From NCBI RefSeq assembly GCF_002887735.1, contig NZ_PKQP01000007.1, positions 1-64,000 of the forward strand: DNA of 64,000 bases, written 5' to 3'. Shown in pieces: positions 38,956 to 51,173 of the stretch. Below the pieces are notes generated by a model that searched no databases, was not told the origin of the DNA, and saw nothing but the letters and a program-made list of their open reading frames with translations. Source of the DNA: Stenotrophomonas bentonitica. GTDB lineage: Bacteria; Pseudomonadota; Gammaproteobacteria; Xanthomonadales; Xanthomonadaceae. The first letter of the stretch is position 1; each line of letters opens with the position of its first letter. A program made the translations under genes and the position numbers.

Positions 38956-41049
38956 ATGAAGTTTTCCAAGCTGGTCCCGCTGGGCCTGACCGCCGCCATC
39001 GCCGTGTCGCTGGCGTCCTGTGGCAAGACCGATACCGCGCCTGCCGCCACTGCCGATGCCAAGCCGGTATTCGATCAGTCGCAGATCAAGACCGCGCTGA
39101 TCTCGCTCAACAATGCCGATCTGGACACCGCCATCGCCGCCTGTACCGACCTCAACGGGTTCGTGAACAGCAAGTGGCTCAAGGCCAACCCGGTCCCGAA
39201 CGACCAGACCACCTGGGGCAGCTTCGAAATCCTGCGCGAGCGCTCGCTGGAAGTGCAGCACGCGCTGGTCCAGCAGGCCGCCGCCAGCCAGGCCAAGGCC
39301 GGCACGGTGGAAGCCAAGATCGGTGACATCTGGAAGACCGGTTCGGACGAGGCCAAGATCGAGGCCGCCGGCATCACCCCGTTGCAGCCGCAGCTGGACA
39401 AGATCGCCGCGCTGAACGACACCGCCGCCATCACCCAGTACCTGCGCGACAGCCAGGCGGTGGGCCAGGGCGTGCTGTTCTCGCTGTTCGCCAACGCCGA
39501 TTACAAGGACTCGGCCAACGTCATCGCCTATGTCGGCCAGGGCGGCCTCGGCCTGCCGGAGAAGGGCTATTACTTCGACGATTCGCAGGCCAAGATCCGC
39601 GATGCGTACGTTGCCTACATCGCCCAGGTGCTGACCCTGTCCGGCGTCGATGCCGAGCAGGCCAAGACCCAGGCCAAGGCCGTGATGGACTTCGAGACGC
39701 GCCTGGCCAAGGCCTCGATGTCGCGCATCGAAATGCGTGACCCCGCCAAGCGCTACAACCCGGTCAGCGCCGCGGACGCGGACAAGCTCACTCCGAACTT
39801 CAGCTGGACCGCGCTGTTCGACACCCTGAAGGTGCCGGCCGCGCAGAAGTTCTCGATGGCCCAGCCGGGCTTCTTCGGGGAAGTGGACAAGATGCTGGCC
39901 GACGTGCCGGCGGCCACCTGGCAGGCCTACCTGCGCTTCCACACCATCGATGACGCTGCGCCGTACCTGAGCAGCGCCTTCGAAAAGGCCAACTTCGATT
40001 TCTACAGCACCACCCTGCGTGGCCAGAAGGAAATGCAGCCGCGCTGGAAGCGCGTGCTGGAGTCGGTCAACGGCGCCATCGGCGAAGGCCTGGGCCAGAT
40101 GTATGTCGACGCCGTGTTCCCGGCCGACTCCAAGGTGCAGATGCAGCACCTGGTGGAGAACCTCTCGGTGGCGCTGAAGGCGCGCCTGGAGAAGCTGGAG
40201 TGGATGAGCGAAGACACCCGCAGGAAGGCGCTGGAGAAGTGGGCCAGCTTCACCCCGAAGATCGGCTACCCGGACAAGTGGCGTGACTGGTCGGGCCTGG
40301 AAACCAACGGCGACAGCTACCTGGGCAACATGCAGGCCGCGCGCACGTTCAACTACCGCTACATGCTCAACAAGATCGGCAAGCCGGTGGACAAGACCGA
40401 GTGGGGCATGACCCCGCAGACCGTCAACGCCTACTACAACGCCACCAAGAACGAGATCGTGTTCCCGGCGGCGATCCTGCAGGCGCCGTTCTTCGACGCC
40501 AAGGCCGATCCGGCGCTGAACTACGGCGGCATCGGCGCGGTCATCGGCCACGAGATGATGCACGGCTACGACGATTCGGGCAGCCAGTTCGCCGCCAACG
40601 GCAACTTCGACAACTGGTGGACCGACAGCGACCGTGCCGCCTTCACCCAGCGCACCGACCAGTTGGTCGCACAGTTCGACGGCTATGAGTCGCTGCCGGG
40701 CGTGAACGTGAAGGGCAAGCTGACCCTGGGCGAGAACATCGGCGACCTGGGTGGCCTGACCGTGGCGTACGACGCGCTGCAGATGGCGCTGAAGGAAGAC
40801 CCGAAGGCCAACGTCGAGGTCGACGGCTATTCGCAGGACCAGCGCTTCTTCATGAACTGGGCCACCGTGTGGCGCCGCAGCTTCAATGAAGGCGAGCTGC
40901 GCGTACGCCTGAACACCGATCCGCACGCCCCGGCCAACTTCCGTGCCAACGGTGCGCCGTCGAACATGCCGGCGTACGCGCAGGCGTTCGAGTGCAAGGC
41001 CGGCGATGCGATGGTGCGGGCCGACGACAAGCGCGTTGTGATCTGGTGA
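38956..41049 (+). CDS. M13-family zinc metallopeptidase, lipoprotein (PepO/neprilysin-like)
   Basis: The 697-residue protein starts with a lipoprotein signal peptide (LAAIAVSLASC-type lipobox near residue 22), so it is anchored to a membrane facing the periplasm. The zinc site is HEMMH at residues 532-536, with the downstream ligand region GENIGDLGG (Glu 593, Asp 597). VNAYYNATKNEIVFPAAILQ is the M13 substrate-binding motif. The C-terminus DDKRVVIW is the family's usual ending. It should degrade small peptides in the periplasm. Xanthomonads carry several such lipoprotein M13 enzymes. The gene stands alone with its own terminator. Confidence 0.95.
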   Translation: MKFSKLVPLGLTAAIAVSLASCGKTDTAPAATADAKPVFDQSQIKTALISLNNADLDTAIAACTDLNGFVNSKWLKANPVPNDQTTWGSFEILRERSLEVQHALVQQAAASQAKAGTVEAKIGDIWKTGSDEAKIEAAGITPLQPQLDKIAALNDTAAITQYLRDSQAVGQGVLFSLFANADYKDSANVIAYVGQGGLGLPEKGYYFDDSQAKIRDAYVAYIAQVLTLSGVDAEQAKTQAKAVMDFETRLAKASMSRIEMRDPAKRYNPVSAADADKLTPNFSWTALFDTLKVPAAQKFSMAQPGFFGEVDKMLADVPAATWQAYLRFHTIDDAAPYLSSAFEKANFDFYSTTLRGQKEMQPRWKRVLESVNGAIGEGLGQMYVDAVFPADSKVQMQHLVENLSVALKARLEKLEWMSEDTRRKALEKWASFTPKIGYPDKWRDWSGLETNGDSYLGNMQAARTFNYRYMLNKIGKPVDKTEWGMTPQTVNAYYNATKNEIVFPAAILQAPFFDAKADPALNYGGIGAVIGHEMMHGYDDSGSQFAANGNFDNWWTDSDRAAFTQRTDQLVAQFDGYESLPGVNVKGKLTLGENIGDLGGLTVAYDALQMALKEDPKANVEVDGYSQDQRFFMNWATVWRRSFNEGELRVRLNTDPHAPANFRANGAPSNMPAYAQAFECKAGDAMVRADDKRVVIW

Positions 41050-41070
41050 TCGCACGCGGTTGAGTGACAT

Positions 41071-41098
41071 GAAAAACCCGGCGAAAGCCGGGTTTTTC
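41071..41098. terminator. terminator after the M13 peptidase gene
   Basis: AAAACCCGGC and GCCGGGTTTT pair around GAAA, followed by TCTTTT. The A-rich left side lets it also serve the convergent HD-GYP gene. Confidence 0.9.
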
Positions 41099-41133
41099 TT
41101 TTCTCGCACGCTCGCGCCAAACCCAGGCCGACA

Positions 41134-41730
41134 CTACGTAGTGGCGGCCATCATCCGGGTGAACAGCCCGAACACTTCCGGGTCGATCAGGCCGCCCTGC
41201 TGGTCGGCAAGAATGCCCATCGCCTTGGCATGCGGCATCGGCCCGCGGTACGGGCGGGCGCTGGTCATCGCGTCGTAGCCATCGACGATGGTCAGCACGC
41301 GTGCACCCAGCGGGATCGCGCTGCCTTTGAGCCCATCCGGATACCCGCCGCCATCGAAGGCCTCGTGGTGTGCGCGGATCAGCCGCGCCACCTCGGCCGC
41401 GTCGCTGCGCCCGGTCGCGGCGAAGATGCGTTCACCGCGCTCGGGGTGGGTGCGCATGATCGCGCGCTGTTCGTCATCCAGCCGGGCCGGGTGCAGCAGC
41501 ACATTGTCCGGAATGCCGATCTTGCCGATGTCGTGGAAGCGCGCAGCCAGGGCCAGGTGTGCGCGCTGCGCGTCATCCAGATCGCACAGGCGGCCGAGCT
41601 GCTCGCCGAGCAGGCCGACGCGGTCGCAATGGAATCGGGTGTACTGGTCGCGCATCTGCAGTGACATCGACAGGGCATCGATGGAACACGCCTGCGGATG
41701 GGCAGCGTCGAACCGGGGGGAGTCGAACAT
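41134..41730 (-). CDS. stand-alone HD-GYP domain protein
   Basis: The 198-residue protein is nearly all HD-GYP domain, the class that hydrolyses c-di-GMP. The metal-binding HD is at 66-67 in RFHDIGKIGIPDNVLLHP. HHEAFDGGGYPDGLKG contains the GYP at 129-131. VLTIVDGYDAMTSARPYR is the usual later motif. All key residues are present, so it should be active. It lacks a receiver or sensor domain, unlike RpfG of xanthomonads. Its gene faces the M13 peptidase gene and is followed by mfd on the same strand. It could oppose the globin-coupled cyclase encoded 4 kb away. Confidence 0.88.
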   Translation of the reverse strand: MFDSPRFDAAHPQACSIDALSMSLQMRDQYTRFHCDRVGLLGEQLGRLCDLDDAQRAHLALAARFHDIGKIGIPDNVLLHPARLDDEQRAIMRTHPERGERIFAATGRSDAAEVARLIRAHHEAFDGGGYPDGLKGSAIPLGARVLTIVDGYDAMTSARPYRGPMPHAKAMGILADQQGGLIDPEVFGLFTRMMAATT

Positions 41731-41836
41731 GGGGGCGTCCGGTGGTGGGCGGCCGGAAGACCGCCATCCTGGCAGGACGGCATGCCGCCCGTGCCGGTGG
41801 AAAGATACCGCCTGGCGACCGGCGCCAGGCGTGAAA

Positions 41837-45304
<3,468 letters not shown>

Positions 45305-45408
45305 GAACCGTCGATTTTAGCAGACCGCAACGTGGCGGCCGCGTCATCCAGCGGCGGCAAGCGCAGGGACGATCCGTTGCCGGCCGTGCTGATAGTGCCG
45401 GGAGTGCG

Positions 45409-45477
45409 GTAGTGCCGGCCGCTGGCCGGCTCTAGGCGATGCATGATGTCCGCGAGCCGGCCAGCGGCCGGCTCTAC
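45409..45477. repeat. inverted pair of GTAG-type palindromes (SMAG/REP element)
   Basis: One copy begins GTAGTGCCGGCC and continues with GCTGGCCGGCTC (45409-45432). The second (45454-45477) is the reverse complement form, ending GGCCGGCTCTAC. They are 21 bases apart. The leading GTAG and the CCGGCC stem match the SMAG repeats known from Stenotrophomonas maltophilia. The rest of the mfd-GNAT gap (45305-45512) holds nothing else. Confidence 0.85.
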
Positions 45478-45512
45478 GGATCAGGATCAGGGCGCGGACA
45501 CGCGCCCCCGTT

Positions 45513-46058
45513 TCAGCTGTCCAGTTCCAGCACCATGCGCACCAGGCCCGGGGTGCCGTTCGGGTGCGGGATCGGCTGGAAGCCCAGCGAGGCGGCCAGC
45601 TGCTTCATCGGCTCGTTCTCTTCGGCGACATCGCCGTACAGACGATCCAGGTACTTGCCGCGCGCCCATTTGACCAGTTTGCGCATCAGCTGGCGGCCCA
45701 GGCCCTGGCCGACCAGGAAGCGGCTGACCAGGATCGCGTACTCGGCTTCGCGGGTGCCGGGAATGATCGAGGCGCGCGCAACCGCACCCACCACGGCTTC
45801 ACCGGCGGGCAGGGACTCGGCCGCGACCAGGGTGATTTCGCTCTTGGGATTCGGGTGGGTCAGGCGCTGCGTCGTTTCCGGCGACAGTTCGGTCACCGAC
45901 TGCAGGAAACGGTCGCGGATCTCTTCCGGACCGAACAGACTGAACGCGGCATGCAGCGGCGGGCCGTCTTCGGGCCGGATGGGGCGGATCAGCAGCTCGT
46001 GGCCACTGGGTGCCTTGAAAATCTCGTGCCAGGGCGGCATGCGGTTACGGGTAGCCAT
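45513..46058 (-). CDS. GNAT-family acetyltransferase
   Basis: The 181-residue protein has the GNAT core. LLIRPIRPEDGPPLHAAF is the first strand and helix, and the acetyl-CoA loop is LVGQGLGRQLMRKLVKWA. ENEPMKQLAASLGF is the last conserved segment. It resembles the Pat-type acetyltransferase domain (FSLFGPEEIRDRF and SPETTQRLTH). It starts at the ATG preceded by AAGGA; a longer open frame lacks a ribosome binding site. The substrate is unknown, possibly a protein lysine. It lies between mfd and rlmJ, all on the minus strand. Confidence 0.85.
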   Translation of the reverse strand: MATRNRMPPWHEIFKAPSGHELLIRPIRPEDGPPLHAAFSLFGPEEIRDRFLQSVTELSPETTQRLTHPNPKSEITLVAAESLPAGEAVVGAVARASIIPGTREAEYAILVSRFLVGQGLGRQLMRKLVKWARGKYLDRLYGDVAEENEPMKQLAASLGFQPIPHPNGTPGLVRMVLELDS

Positions 46059-46185
46059 ACCGGTGATTCCTTGGTGGTCTTCGGATTCTCGCATCCCGGG
46101 GGCAGCGTTCCGTGAACGGATCACTCACGCCGTGTCGGCCGGGAGGCGCCGGCCAGGCCGGGGTGCCGGCCTGGGATTCAGGGGG

Positions 46186-47043
46186 TCATTCGGCCTGCTT
46201 GAGCCACTGCAGGCGGGTCGAGGCGCCTGCCTCGCCCAGGTGCTGCTTGAGCGCCGGCATCGCCGGGGCCAGCACCTGGTCGAACTGCCACGGCGGGTTG
46301 AGCAGCAGCATGCCGCTGCCGTTGAGCCGCAGCGGGGAGTCGTCCGGGCGGATCAGCAGCTCGGCGGTCAGCACCGATTTCACCGGCAGGGCGCAGGCCT
46401 TGCGCAGGAAATGCAGGATGGTCCGGCGCTGCTTGATCGGGAACCAGATCGCGAAGCTGGCCTGCGGCCAGCGCCCCAGGATCTCGGTCACCGAGGCCAG
46501 GATGGCCTGGTACTCGGCGTCCTGCCCTTCGTAAGGCGGGTCGATCAGGACCAGCCCGCGGCCGATCTTCACACCGTTGGCCTTGGGCGGCAGCAGTTTC
46601 TTGTTCTGGGCATAGCCATCGGCGTGGTACACGCCGACCCGGCTGTCATGGGCGAACAGTGCCTTCAGCGCCGCGGCCTCGGCGTCCTGCACTTCGCAGA
46701 CGGCCATGCGGTCCTGCTCGCGCAGGGTCTGGGCGGTCAACAGGGGCGAGCCGGGATAGCTGATCATCGCCCCGACCGGGTTGTCGGCTTGGACCGCCTT
46801 GAGGTAGCGCTCGACCACGGCCGGCAGCTGGGGCTGGGCCATCAGGCGCATCACGCCGTCTTCGGCCTCCAGCGTCTTGCGGCTTTCCTCGCTGGCCAGC
46901 AGGTAGCGGCCAGCGCCGCCGTGGGTGTCCAGCACGAAGAACGGGCTGTCCTTGCGCTTGAAGGTGTCGAGCAGGGCAAGCTGCACGATGTGCTTGAGCA
47001 CATCGGCATGGTTGCCGGCATGGAAGGCGTGGCGGTAATTCAT
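46186..47043 (-). CDS. rlmJ: 23S rRNA (adenine2030-N6)-methyltransferase
   Basis: The 285-residue protein matches RlmJ, which methylates A2030 of 23S rRNA. The N-terminus MNYRHAFHAGNHADVLKH is diagnostic. The SAM site is LDTHGGAGRYL (HGGAG at 41-45). The catalytic motif is DPPY at 168-171, and NPPW occurs near the end. Length is as usual. The start codon is 45 bases from the divergent creB start, so their promoters overlap. Confidence 0.95.
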   Translation of the reverse strand: MNYRHAFHAGNHADVLKHIVQLALLDTFKRKDSPFFVLDTHGGAGRYLLASEESRKTLEAEDGVMRLMAQPQLPAVVERYLKAVQADNPVGAMISYPGSPLLTAQTLREQDRMAVCEVQDAEAAALKALFAHDSRVGVYHADGYAQNKKLLPPKANGVKIGRGLVLIDPPYEGQDAEYQAILASVTEILGRWPQASFAIWFPIKQRRTILHFLRKACALPVKSVLTAELLIRPDDSPLRLNGSGMLLLNPPWQFDQVLAPAMPALKQHLGEAGASTRLQWLKQAE

Positions 47044-47088
47044 CGGCGCAGTGTACGGGGCGGCGGGCCCAGCGGCTATGCTGCGCGC

Positions 47089-47778
47089 ATGAGCCACCCC
47101 CTGCACAACGTCCTGGTGGTCGAGGACGAAACCGCCATCGCCGACACCGTCCTGTATGCGCTGCGCAGCGAAGGCTACGGCGCCGAGCACTGCCTGCTCG
47201 GCGGGCAGGCGCTGGCCCGCCTGCGCCAGCACGCCTTCGACGTGGTGGTGCTGGATGTCGGCCTGCCGGACATGAGTGGCTTCGAGGTCTGCCGCACCCT
47301 GCGTACCTTCAGCGAGGTGCCGGTGATCTTCCTGACCGCCCGCAACGACGAGTTCGATCGCGTGCTCGGCCTGGAACTGGGTGCGGATGACTACATGGCC
47401 AAGCCCTTCTCGCCACGCGAGCTGGTGGCACGGGTGCGCGCGCGCCTGCGCCGTGCCGCGGCCCCCGCCGAGACGTCGGGCTGGCAGCAGCACGGCCGCT
47501 TTGCGATCGACCGCGAGGGCAGCCGGATCCGGTTCGGCGACCAGCCGCTGGACCTGACCCGCTACGAATACGCGCTGATGGCCGCCCTGCTGCAGCGACC
47601 CGGCGCGATCCTCAGCCGCGCCCAGTTGATGGACCGTGGCTGGGACAGCGACGCCGACAGTGCCGACCGGACCGTCGATACCCACGTCAAGACCCTGCGC
47701 GCCAAGCTGCGTGCCGCCGGTGCCGAGACCGACCCGATCCGCACCCACCGTGGCCTGGGCTACGCACTGGAGGTGTAG
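47089..47778 (+). CDS. creB: two-component response regulator CreB
   Basis: The 229-residue protein has a receiver domain with phospho-acceptor Asp 56 (VVVLDVGLPD) and the switch lysine in ADDYMAKPFSP. A winged-helix OmpR-type DNA-binding domain follows, ending TVDTHVKTLRAKLRAAG and THRGLGYALEV. It is followed two bases later by a histidine kinase gene and then by a CreD-like gene, the creBCD order. In Stenotrophomonas and Aeromonas this system affects beta-lactam response and envelope phenotypes. A Cre-tag lies before creD. Confidence 0.93.
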   Translation: MSHPLHNVLVVEDETAIADTVLYALRSEGYGAEHCLLGGQALARLRQHAFDVVVLDVGLPDMSGFEVCRTLRTFSEVPVIFLTARNDEFDRVLGLELGADDYMAKPFSPRELVARVRARLRRAAAPAETSGWQQHGRFAIDREGSRIRFGDQPLDLTRYEYALMAALLQRPGAILSRAQLMDRGWDSDADSADRTVDTHVKTLRAKLRAAGAETDPIRTHRGLGYALEV

Positions 47779-47780
47779 GC

Positions 47781-49238
47781 ATGCGGCTGGGCCTGAAACT
47801 GTTCCTGGGCTTCTTCCTGATCGTGGGCATCGCCGCGTTCTTCGTGATGCGCATCTTCGTCAACGAAGTGAAGCCGGGCGTGCGCCAGGCGATGGAATCG
47901 ACCCTGGTCGATGCGGCCAACGTGCTGGCGGAAATGGCGGCGGCCGATCTCAAGGCCGGGCACATCCGCGACGGCCGCTTCGTCGCCGACCTGGCGCGTG
48001 CGCAGCGACGCGACCCCAAGGCGATGGTGTGGCGCTTTCCCAAGCGCACGCTGGATTACCAGGTCACCATCACCGATGCCAAGGGCATCGTGGTGTATGA
48101 CTCGACCGGCCGCGATGTCGGCCGCGACAACTCGCGCTGGAACGATGTCTATCGCACCCTGCGCGGCGAGTACGGTGCGCGGTCCAGCCCGGAAACCCCC
48201 GGCGACGATACCCACTCGGTGATGCACGTGGCCGCGCCGATCTTCGATCCCGCCGATGGCCGCCGCTTGATCGGCGTCCTCAGCCTGGCCCAGCCCAACC
48301 GCAGCATCGATCCCTTCATCGCGGCCAGCCAGCGCGCCATCATCAAGCGTGGTGCGTGGTTGATCGGCTTGTCAGCGCTGATCGGCCTGCTGATGACCGC
48401 GTGGCTGATGCACGGGGTGAACCGGCTCAACCGCTATGCCAAGGCCGTCAGCGCTGGGGAACCGGTCCCGCCGCCGAAGCCGCGCCGCGATGAGATCGGC
48501 GATCTGGGCCAGGCCCTGGAAACCATGCGCCGCAAGCTGGAAGGCAAGGCCTACGTCGAGCAGTACGTGCAGTCGTTGACGCATGAGATGAAGAGCCCGC
48601 TGGCGGCCATCCGCGGCGCGGCCGAGCTGCTGCAGGAGCCGCTGCCGGATGCCGACCGCGCGCATTTCGCCCGCAGCATCGAAAGCCAGGCACAGCGCCT
48701 CACCGAAACCATCGACAAGCTGCTGGCGCTGGCCGAGGTCGAGCAGTACGGCTGGCTGCAGAAGCATGAGCGCCTTGCGTTGGCGCCCTTGCTGCAGGCC
48801 GCGGCCGATGCGGTGGCGTTGCGTGCGCAGGCGGCCGGCGTAGCGATCCGGGTGGAAGCCGGGGCCGAAAGCATCCAGGGCGATGGCTATCTGCTGCGCC
48901 AGGCACTGAACAATCTGCTGGAGAACGCGGTGGCCTTCTCACCGGCCGGCACGGTCATCGCGCTCGGTGCGCACGCAGAAGGCGATGGCATCGCCCTGAC
49001 CGTGGCCGACCACGGCAGTGGCGTGCCGGACTATGCGCTCGACCGCGTGTTCGAGCGCTTCTATTCGCTGGCGCGCCCGGGCACCGGCCAGCGCAGCTCC
49101 GGCCTCGGCCTGTCCTTCGTGCAGGAAGTGGCGCGCCTGCACGGCGGGCGCATCAGCCTGCGCAACCGCGAGCAGGGCGGCGCGCAGGCGGTGCTGTGGC
49201 TGCCGTCGCGGCTGCCCTCGGTACCGCCGCGGCGCTGA
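47781..49238 (+). CDS. creC: sensor histidine kinase CreC
   Basis: The 485-residue inner-membrane kinase has two transmembrane segments (about residues 4-22 and 190-210) around a periplasmic sensor region, then a HAMP-like linker. The dimerisation helix contains the phosphorylated His 268 in SLTHEMKSPL. The ATPase domain has the N box NNLLENAVAFSP, the DHGSGVP loop and GLGLSFVQE. It starts two bases after creB, so the pair is an operon. The signal in E. coli relates to carbon source and fermentation. Here it is unknown. Confidence 0.93.
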   Translation: MRLGLKLFLGFFLIVGIAAFFVMRIFVNEVKPGVRQAMESTLVDAANVLAEMAAADLKAGHIRDGRFVADLARAQRRDPKAMVWRFPKRTLDYQVTITDAKGIVVYDSTGRDVGRDNSRWNDVYRTLRGEYGARSSPETPGDDTHSVMHVAAPIFDPADGRRLIGVLSLAQPNRSIDPFIAASQRAIIKRGAWLIGLSALIGLLMTAWLMHGVNRLNRYAKAVSAGEPVPPPKPRRDEIGDLGQALETMRRKLEGKAYVEQYVQSLTHEMKSPLAAIRGAAELLQEPLPDADRAHFARSIESQAQRLTETIDKLLALAEVEQYGWLQKHERLALAPLLQAAADAVALRAQAAGVAIRVEAGAESIQGDGYLLRQALNNLLENAVAFSPAGTVIALGAHAEGDGIALTVADHGSGVPDYALDRVFERFYSLARPGTGQRSSGLGLSFVQEVARLHGGRISLRNREQGGAQAVLWLPSRLPSVPPRR

Positions 49239-49247
49239 CCGCGCCAC

Positions 49248-49263
49248 TTCACACAGACTTCAA
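49248..49263 (+). promoter_or_regulatory. Cre-tag upstream of creD
   Basis: TTCAC ACAGAC TTCAA matches the CreB recognition sequence TTCAC-N6-TTCAC with one mismatch in the second repeat. It lies 64 bases before the creD ATG, in the creC-creD gap. CreB should drive creD from here. Confidence 0.75.
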
Positions 49264-49327
49264 CGTCGGCACAAACCCCGCACACCGGCGCGCGGGAAGC
49301 TGGCCCCCTCCCAACCGAGGACGGGTC

Positions 49328-50647
49328 ATGAAATCCCTGAAGATGCTGTTGCGGTTCGCCATCGTGGGCGGACTGATCCTGTTGCTGCTGATTCCGCTGA
49401 GCCTGATCAAGGGCGTGATCCGCGAGCGCGAGGCCTACCGCGACGAGGCTTACCAGCGCGTGGCGCAGAGCCGTGCCGGCGCGCAGATCCTGACCGGCCC
49501 GATCCGGGTGGTGCCGTGGACCGAAACCCGCGAGGTCGAGGTGGTGGACGCGGCAGGCACCAAGAAAAAGGAGAAACAGGTCGAGCAGGGGCAGTGGCTG
49601 CAGATGCCGGCCACGCTCAAGGTGGACGGCGTGATGCAGCCGGACGAGCGCCGCGTCGGCCTGTTCCGCGTGCCGGTCTACAGCTGGAAGGCGACGATCA
49701 GCGCCGAGTTCGCCGATGACGACTATCCCGTGAAGGCAGGCCGCGTGTATGGCGCCCCGTTTCTGACCGTGGGCATCGCCGACGTGCGCGGTCTGGTCGG
49801 CTCGCCGAACCTGCGTGTGGATGGCTCGGCCTTGGCGCTGCTGCCCGACGCTGGCGGCGTCAGTGGCATCGGCACTGGCCTGCACGTGGGCCTGCCGGGC
49901 CTTGAGGATGAGCGCGGTGGCGTGCTCAAGGGCAGCAAGGTCGAGCTGGAGCTGGTGCTGGATGGCACGCGCTCGCTGTCGGTGGTGCCGGTGGGCGATG
50001 ACAGCCGCATCGCGCTGCGCTCGCCGTGGCCGCATCCGCTGTTCGGTGGCAGCTTCCTGCCCAACGAGCGCAAGGTGGATGCACAGGGCTTCGATGCACA
50101 GTGGGCGGTGTCCTCGCTGGCGTCGCGCGCCCAGCACCAGCTGCGCAACCGCCCGGACATCGATGCCGAGGCCGTGAGCGTGGAGCTGGTCAATCCGGTC
50201 GACGTGTATACCCAGGCTGATCGTGCCAGCAAGTACGGCATCCTCTTCATCCTGCTCACCTTCGTCGGCTTCATCCTGTTCGAGCTGATCAAGCAGCTGC
50301 GCATCCACCCGCTGCAGTACCTGATGGTGGGCCTGGCGCTGGCGATCTTCTTCCTGCTGCTGCTCAGCCTCTCCGAGCACATCGCGTTCTGGCAGGCCTA
50401 CGCGCTCTCGGCCCTGGCATGCATCGGCATCCAGACCGTGTATCTGTCCGGCGTACTGAAGAGCTGGCAACGCGGCCTGGGGTTTGCGGTGATGCTCAGC
50501 GCCCTGTACGGCGCGCTGTATGGCCTGCTGATCTCGGAGAACAACGCGCTGCTGATGGGCTCGCTGCTGTTGTTCGGCGTGCTGGCCGCGGTGATGTGGG
50601 TGACCCGTCGGGTGGATTGGTACGAACTCGGCGCACGCCTGAGCTGA
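49328..50647 (+). CDS. creD: CreD inner-membrane protein
   Basis: The 439-residue protein matches CreD. One N-terminal membrane helix (about residues 10-30, IVGGLILLLLIPL) precedes a large periplasmic domain with repeated beta segments. Five or six helices follow at the C-terminus (LFILLTFVGFILFELI, YLMVGLALAIFFLLLL, and others). HPLQYLMVGLALAIFFLLLLS is a family signature region. CreD protects E. coli against colicin E2 and affects envelope integrity in Stenotrophomonas and Pseudomonas. The biochemical role is unknown. It is preceded by a Cre-tag. Confidence 0.93.
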   Translation: MKSLKMLLRFAIVGGLILLLLIPLSLIKGVIREREAYRDEAYQRVAQSRAGAQILTGPIRVVPWTETREVEVVDAAGTKKKEKQVEQGQWLQMPATLKVDGVMQPDERRVGLFRVPVYSWKATISAEFADDDYPVKAGRVYGAPFLTVGIADVRGLVGSPNLRVDGSALALLPDAGGVSGIGTGLHVGLPGLEDERGGVLKGSKVELELVLDGTRSLSVVPVGDDSRIALRSPWPHPLFGGSFLPNERKVDAQGFDAQWAVSSLASRAQHQLRNRPDIDAEAVSVELVNPVDVYTQADRASKYGILFILLTFVGFILFELIKQLRIHPLQYLMVGLALAIFFLLLLSLSEHIAFWQAYALSALACIGIQTVYLSGVLKSWQRGLGFAVMLSALYGALYGLLISENNALLMGSLLLFGVLAAVMWVTRRVDWYELGARLS

Positions 50648-50653
50648 GCAACG

Positions 50654-51088
50654 ATGATGAGCCTGCATCGCTGTCTGCACGAACGTATGCGCCGGGCGCT
50701 CCCCGCGCGGCTGGAGGTGGCCTCGCTCCTGGAGGGGGAGGCTTCGGGCTGGCCCTCACCGTTGATGGCGCTGCCCGGCGTGCAGGGAGCGCCGGGGCTG
50801 GTGCGCTTCGGCCTGGCGCCGGCCACCTGCGCGGCCATCGCCGCACACGGGCTTGGCTTCCTGGAACAGGCACGGCAGGCGCGTGGGCGCCTGCCGATCC
50901 CGCACTGGTGTGGCGCGTACCGGCCGTGGCGCGAAGGTGCGCAGGCCCTGCGCGAGATCGGCATCCGCGGGCTGCCGGGTGACTGGCCGGTGCATGCCCC
51001 GGTCTACGCCAGCGCCTCGGTGGACCGCAGCCGCTGGCTGCTGGTGCTGCCCACCCGCAGCCAGCTCTGGTACGGCTGGATGGAATGA
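50654..51088 (+). CDS. hypothetical protein downstream of creD
   Basis: The 144-residue product is Ala-, Arg- and Trp-rich without a signal peptide or membrane helix. HWCGAYRPWREGAQAL and SQLWYGWME are its most distinctive parts. It begins six bases after creD with an ATGATG start, so it is probably co-transcribed with it. I recognise no family. Its codon use fits the neighbours, so it looks like a real gene. It might belong to the Cre regulon because it shares creD's promoter. Confidence 0.6.
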   Translation: MMSLHRCLHERMRRALPARLEVASLLEGEASGWPSPLMALPGVQGAPGLVRFGLAPATCAAIAAHGLGFLEQARQARGRLPIPHWCGAYRPWREGAQALREIGIRGLPGDWPVHAPVYASASVDRSRWLLVLPTRSQLWYGWME

Positions 51089-51173
51089 CCATGACTCTTG
51101 GCCCGGGGGCACCGGGCCGGTGCTCGATAGACTCGGGGATTGTTCGTGGTCTGGCCGAGAGGCGGGGGTAATC

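Noticed and set aside
37945-41109. A 1054-codon minus-strand frame across gpmA and the M13 peptidase gene
   Set aside because: It spans two well-supported genes, their terminator and a repeat, so it is codon-bias shadow.
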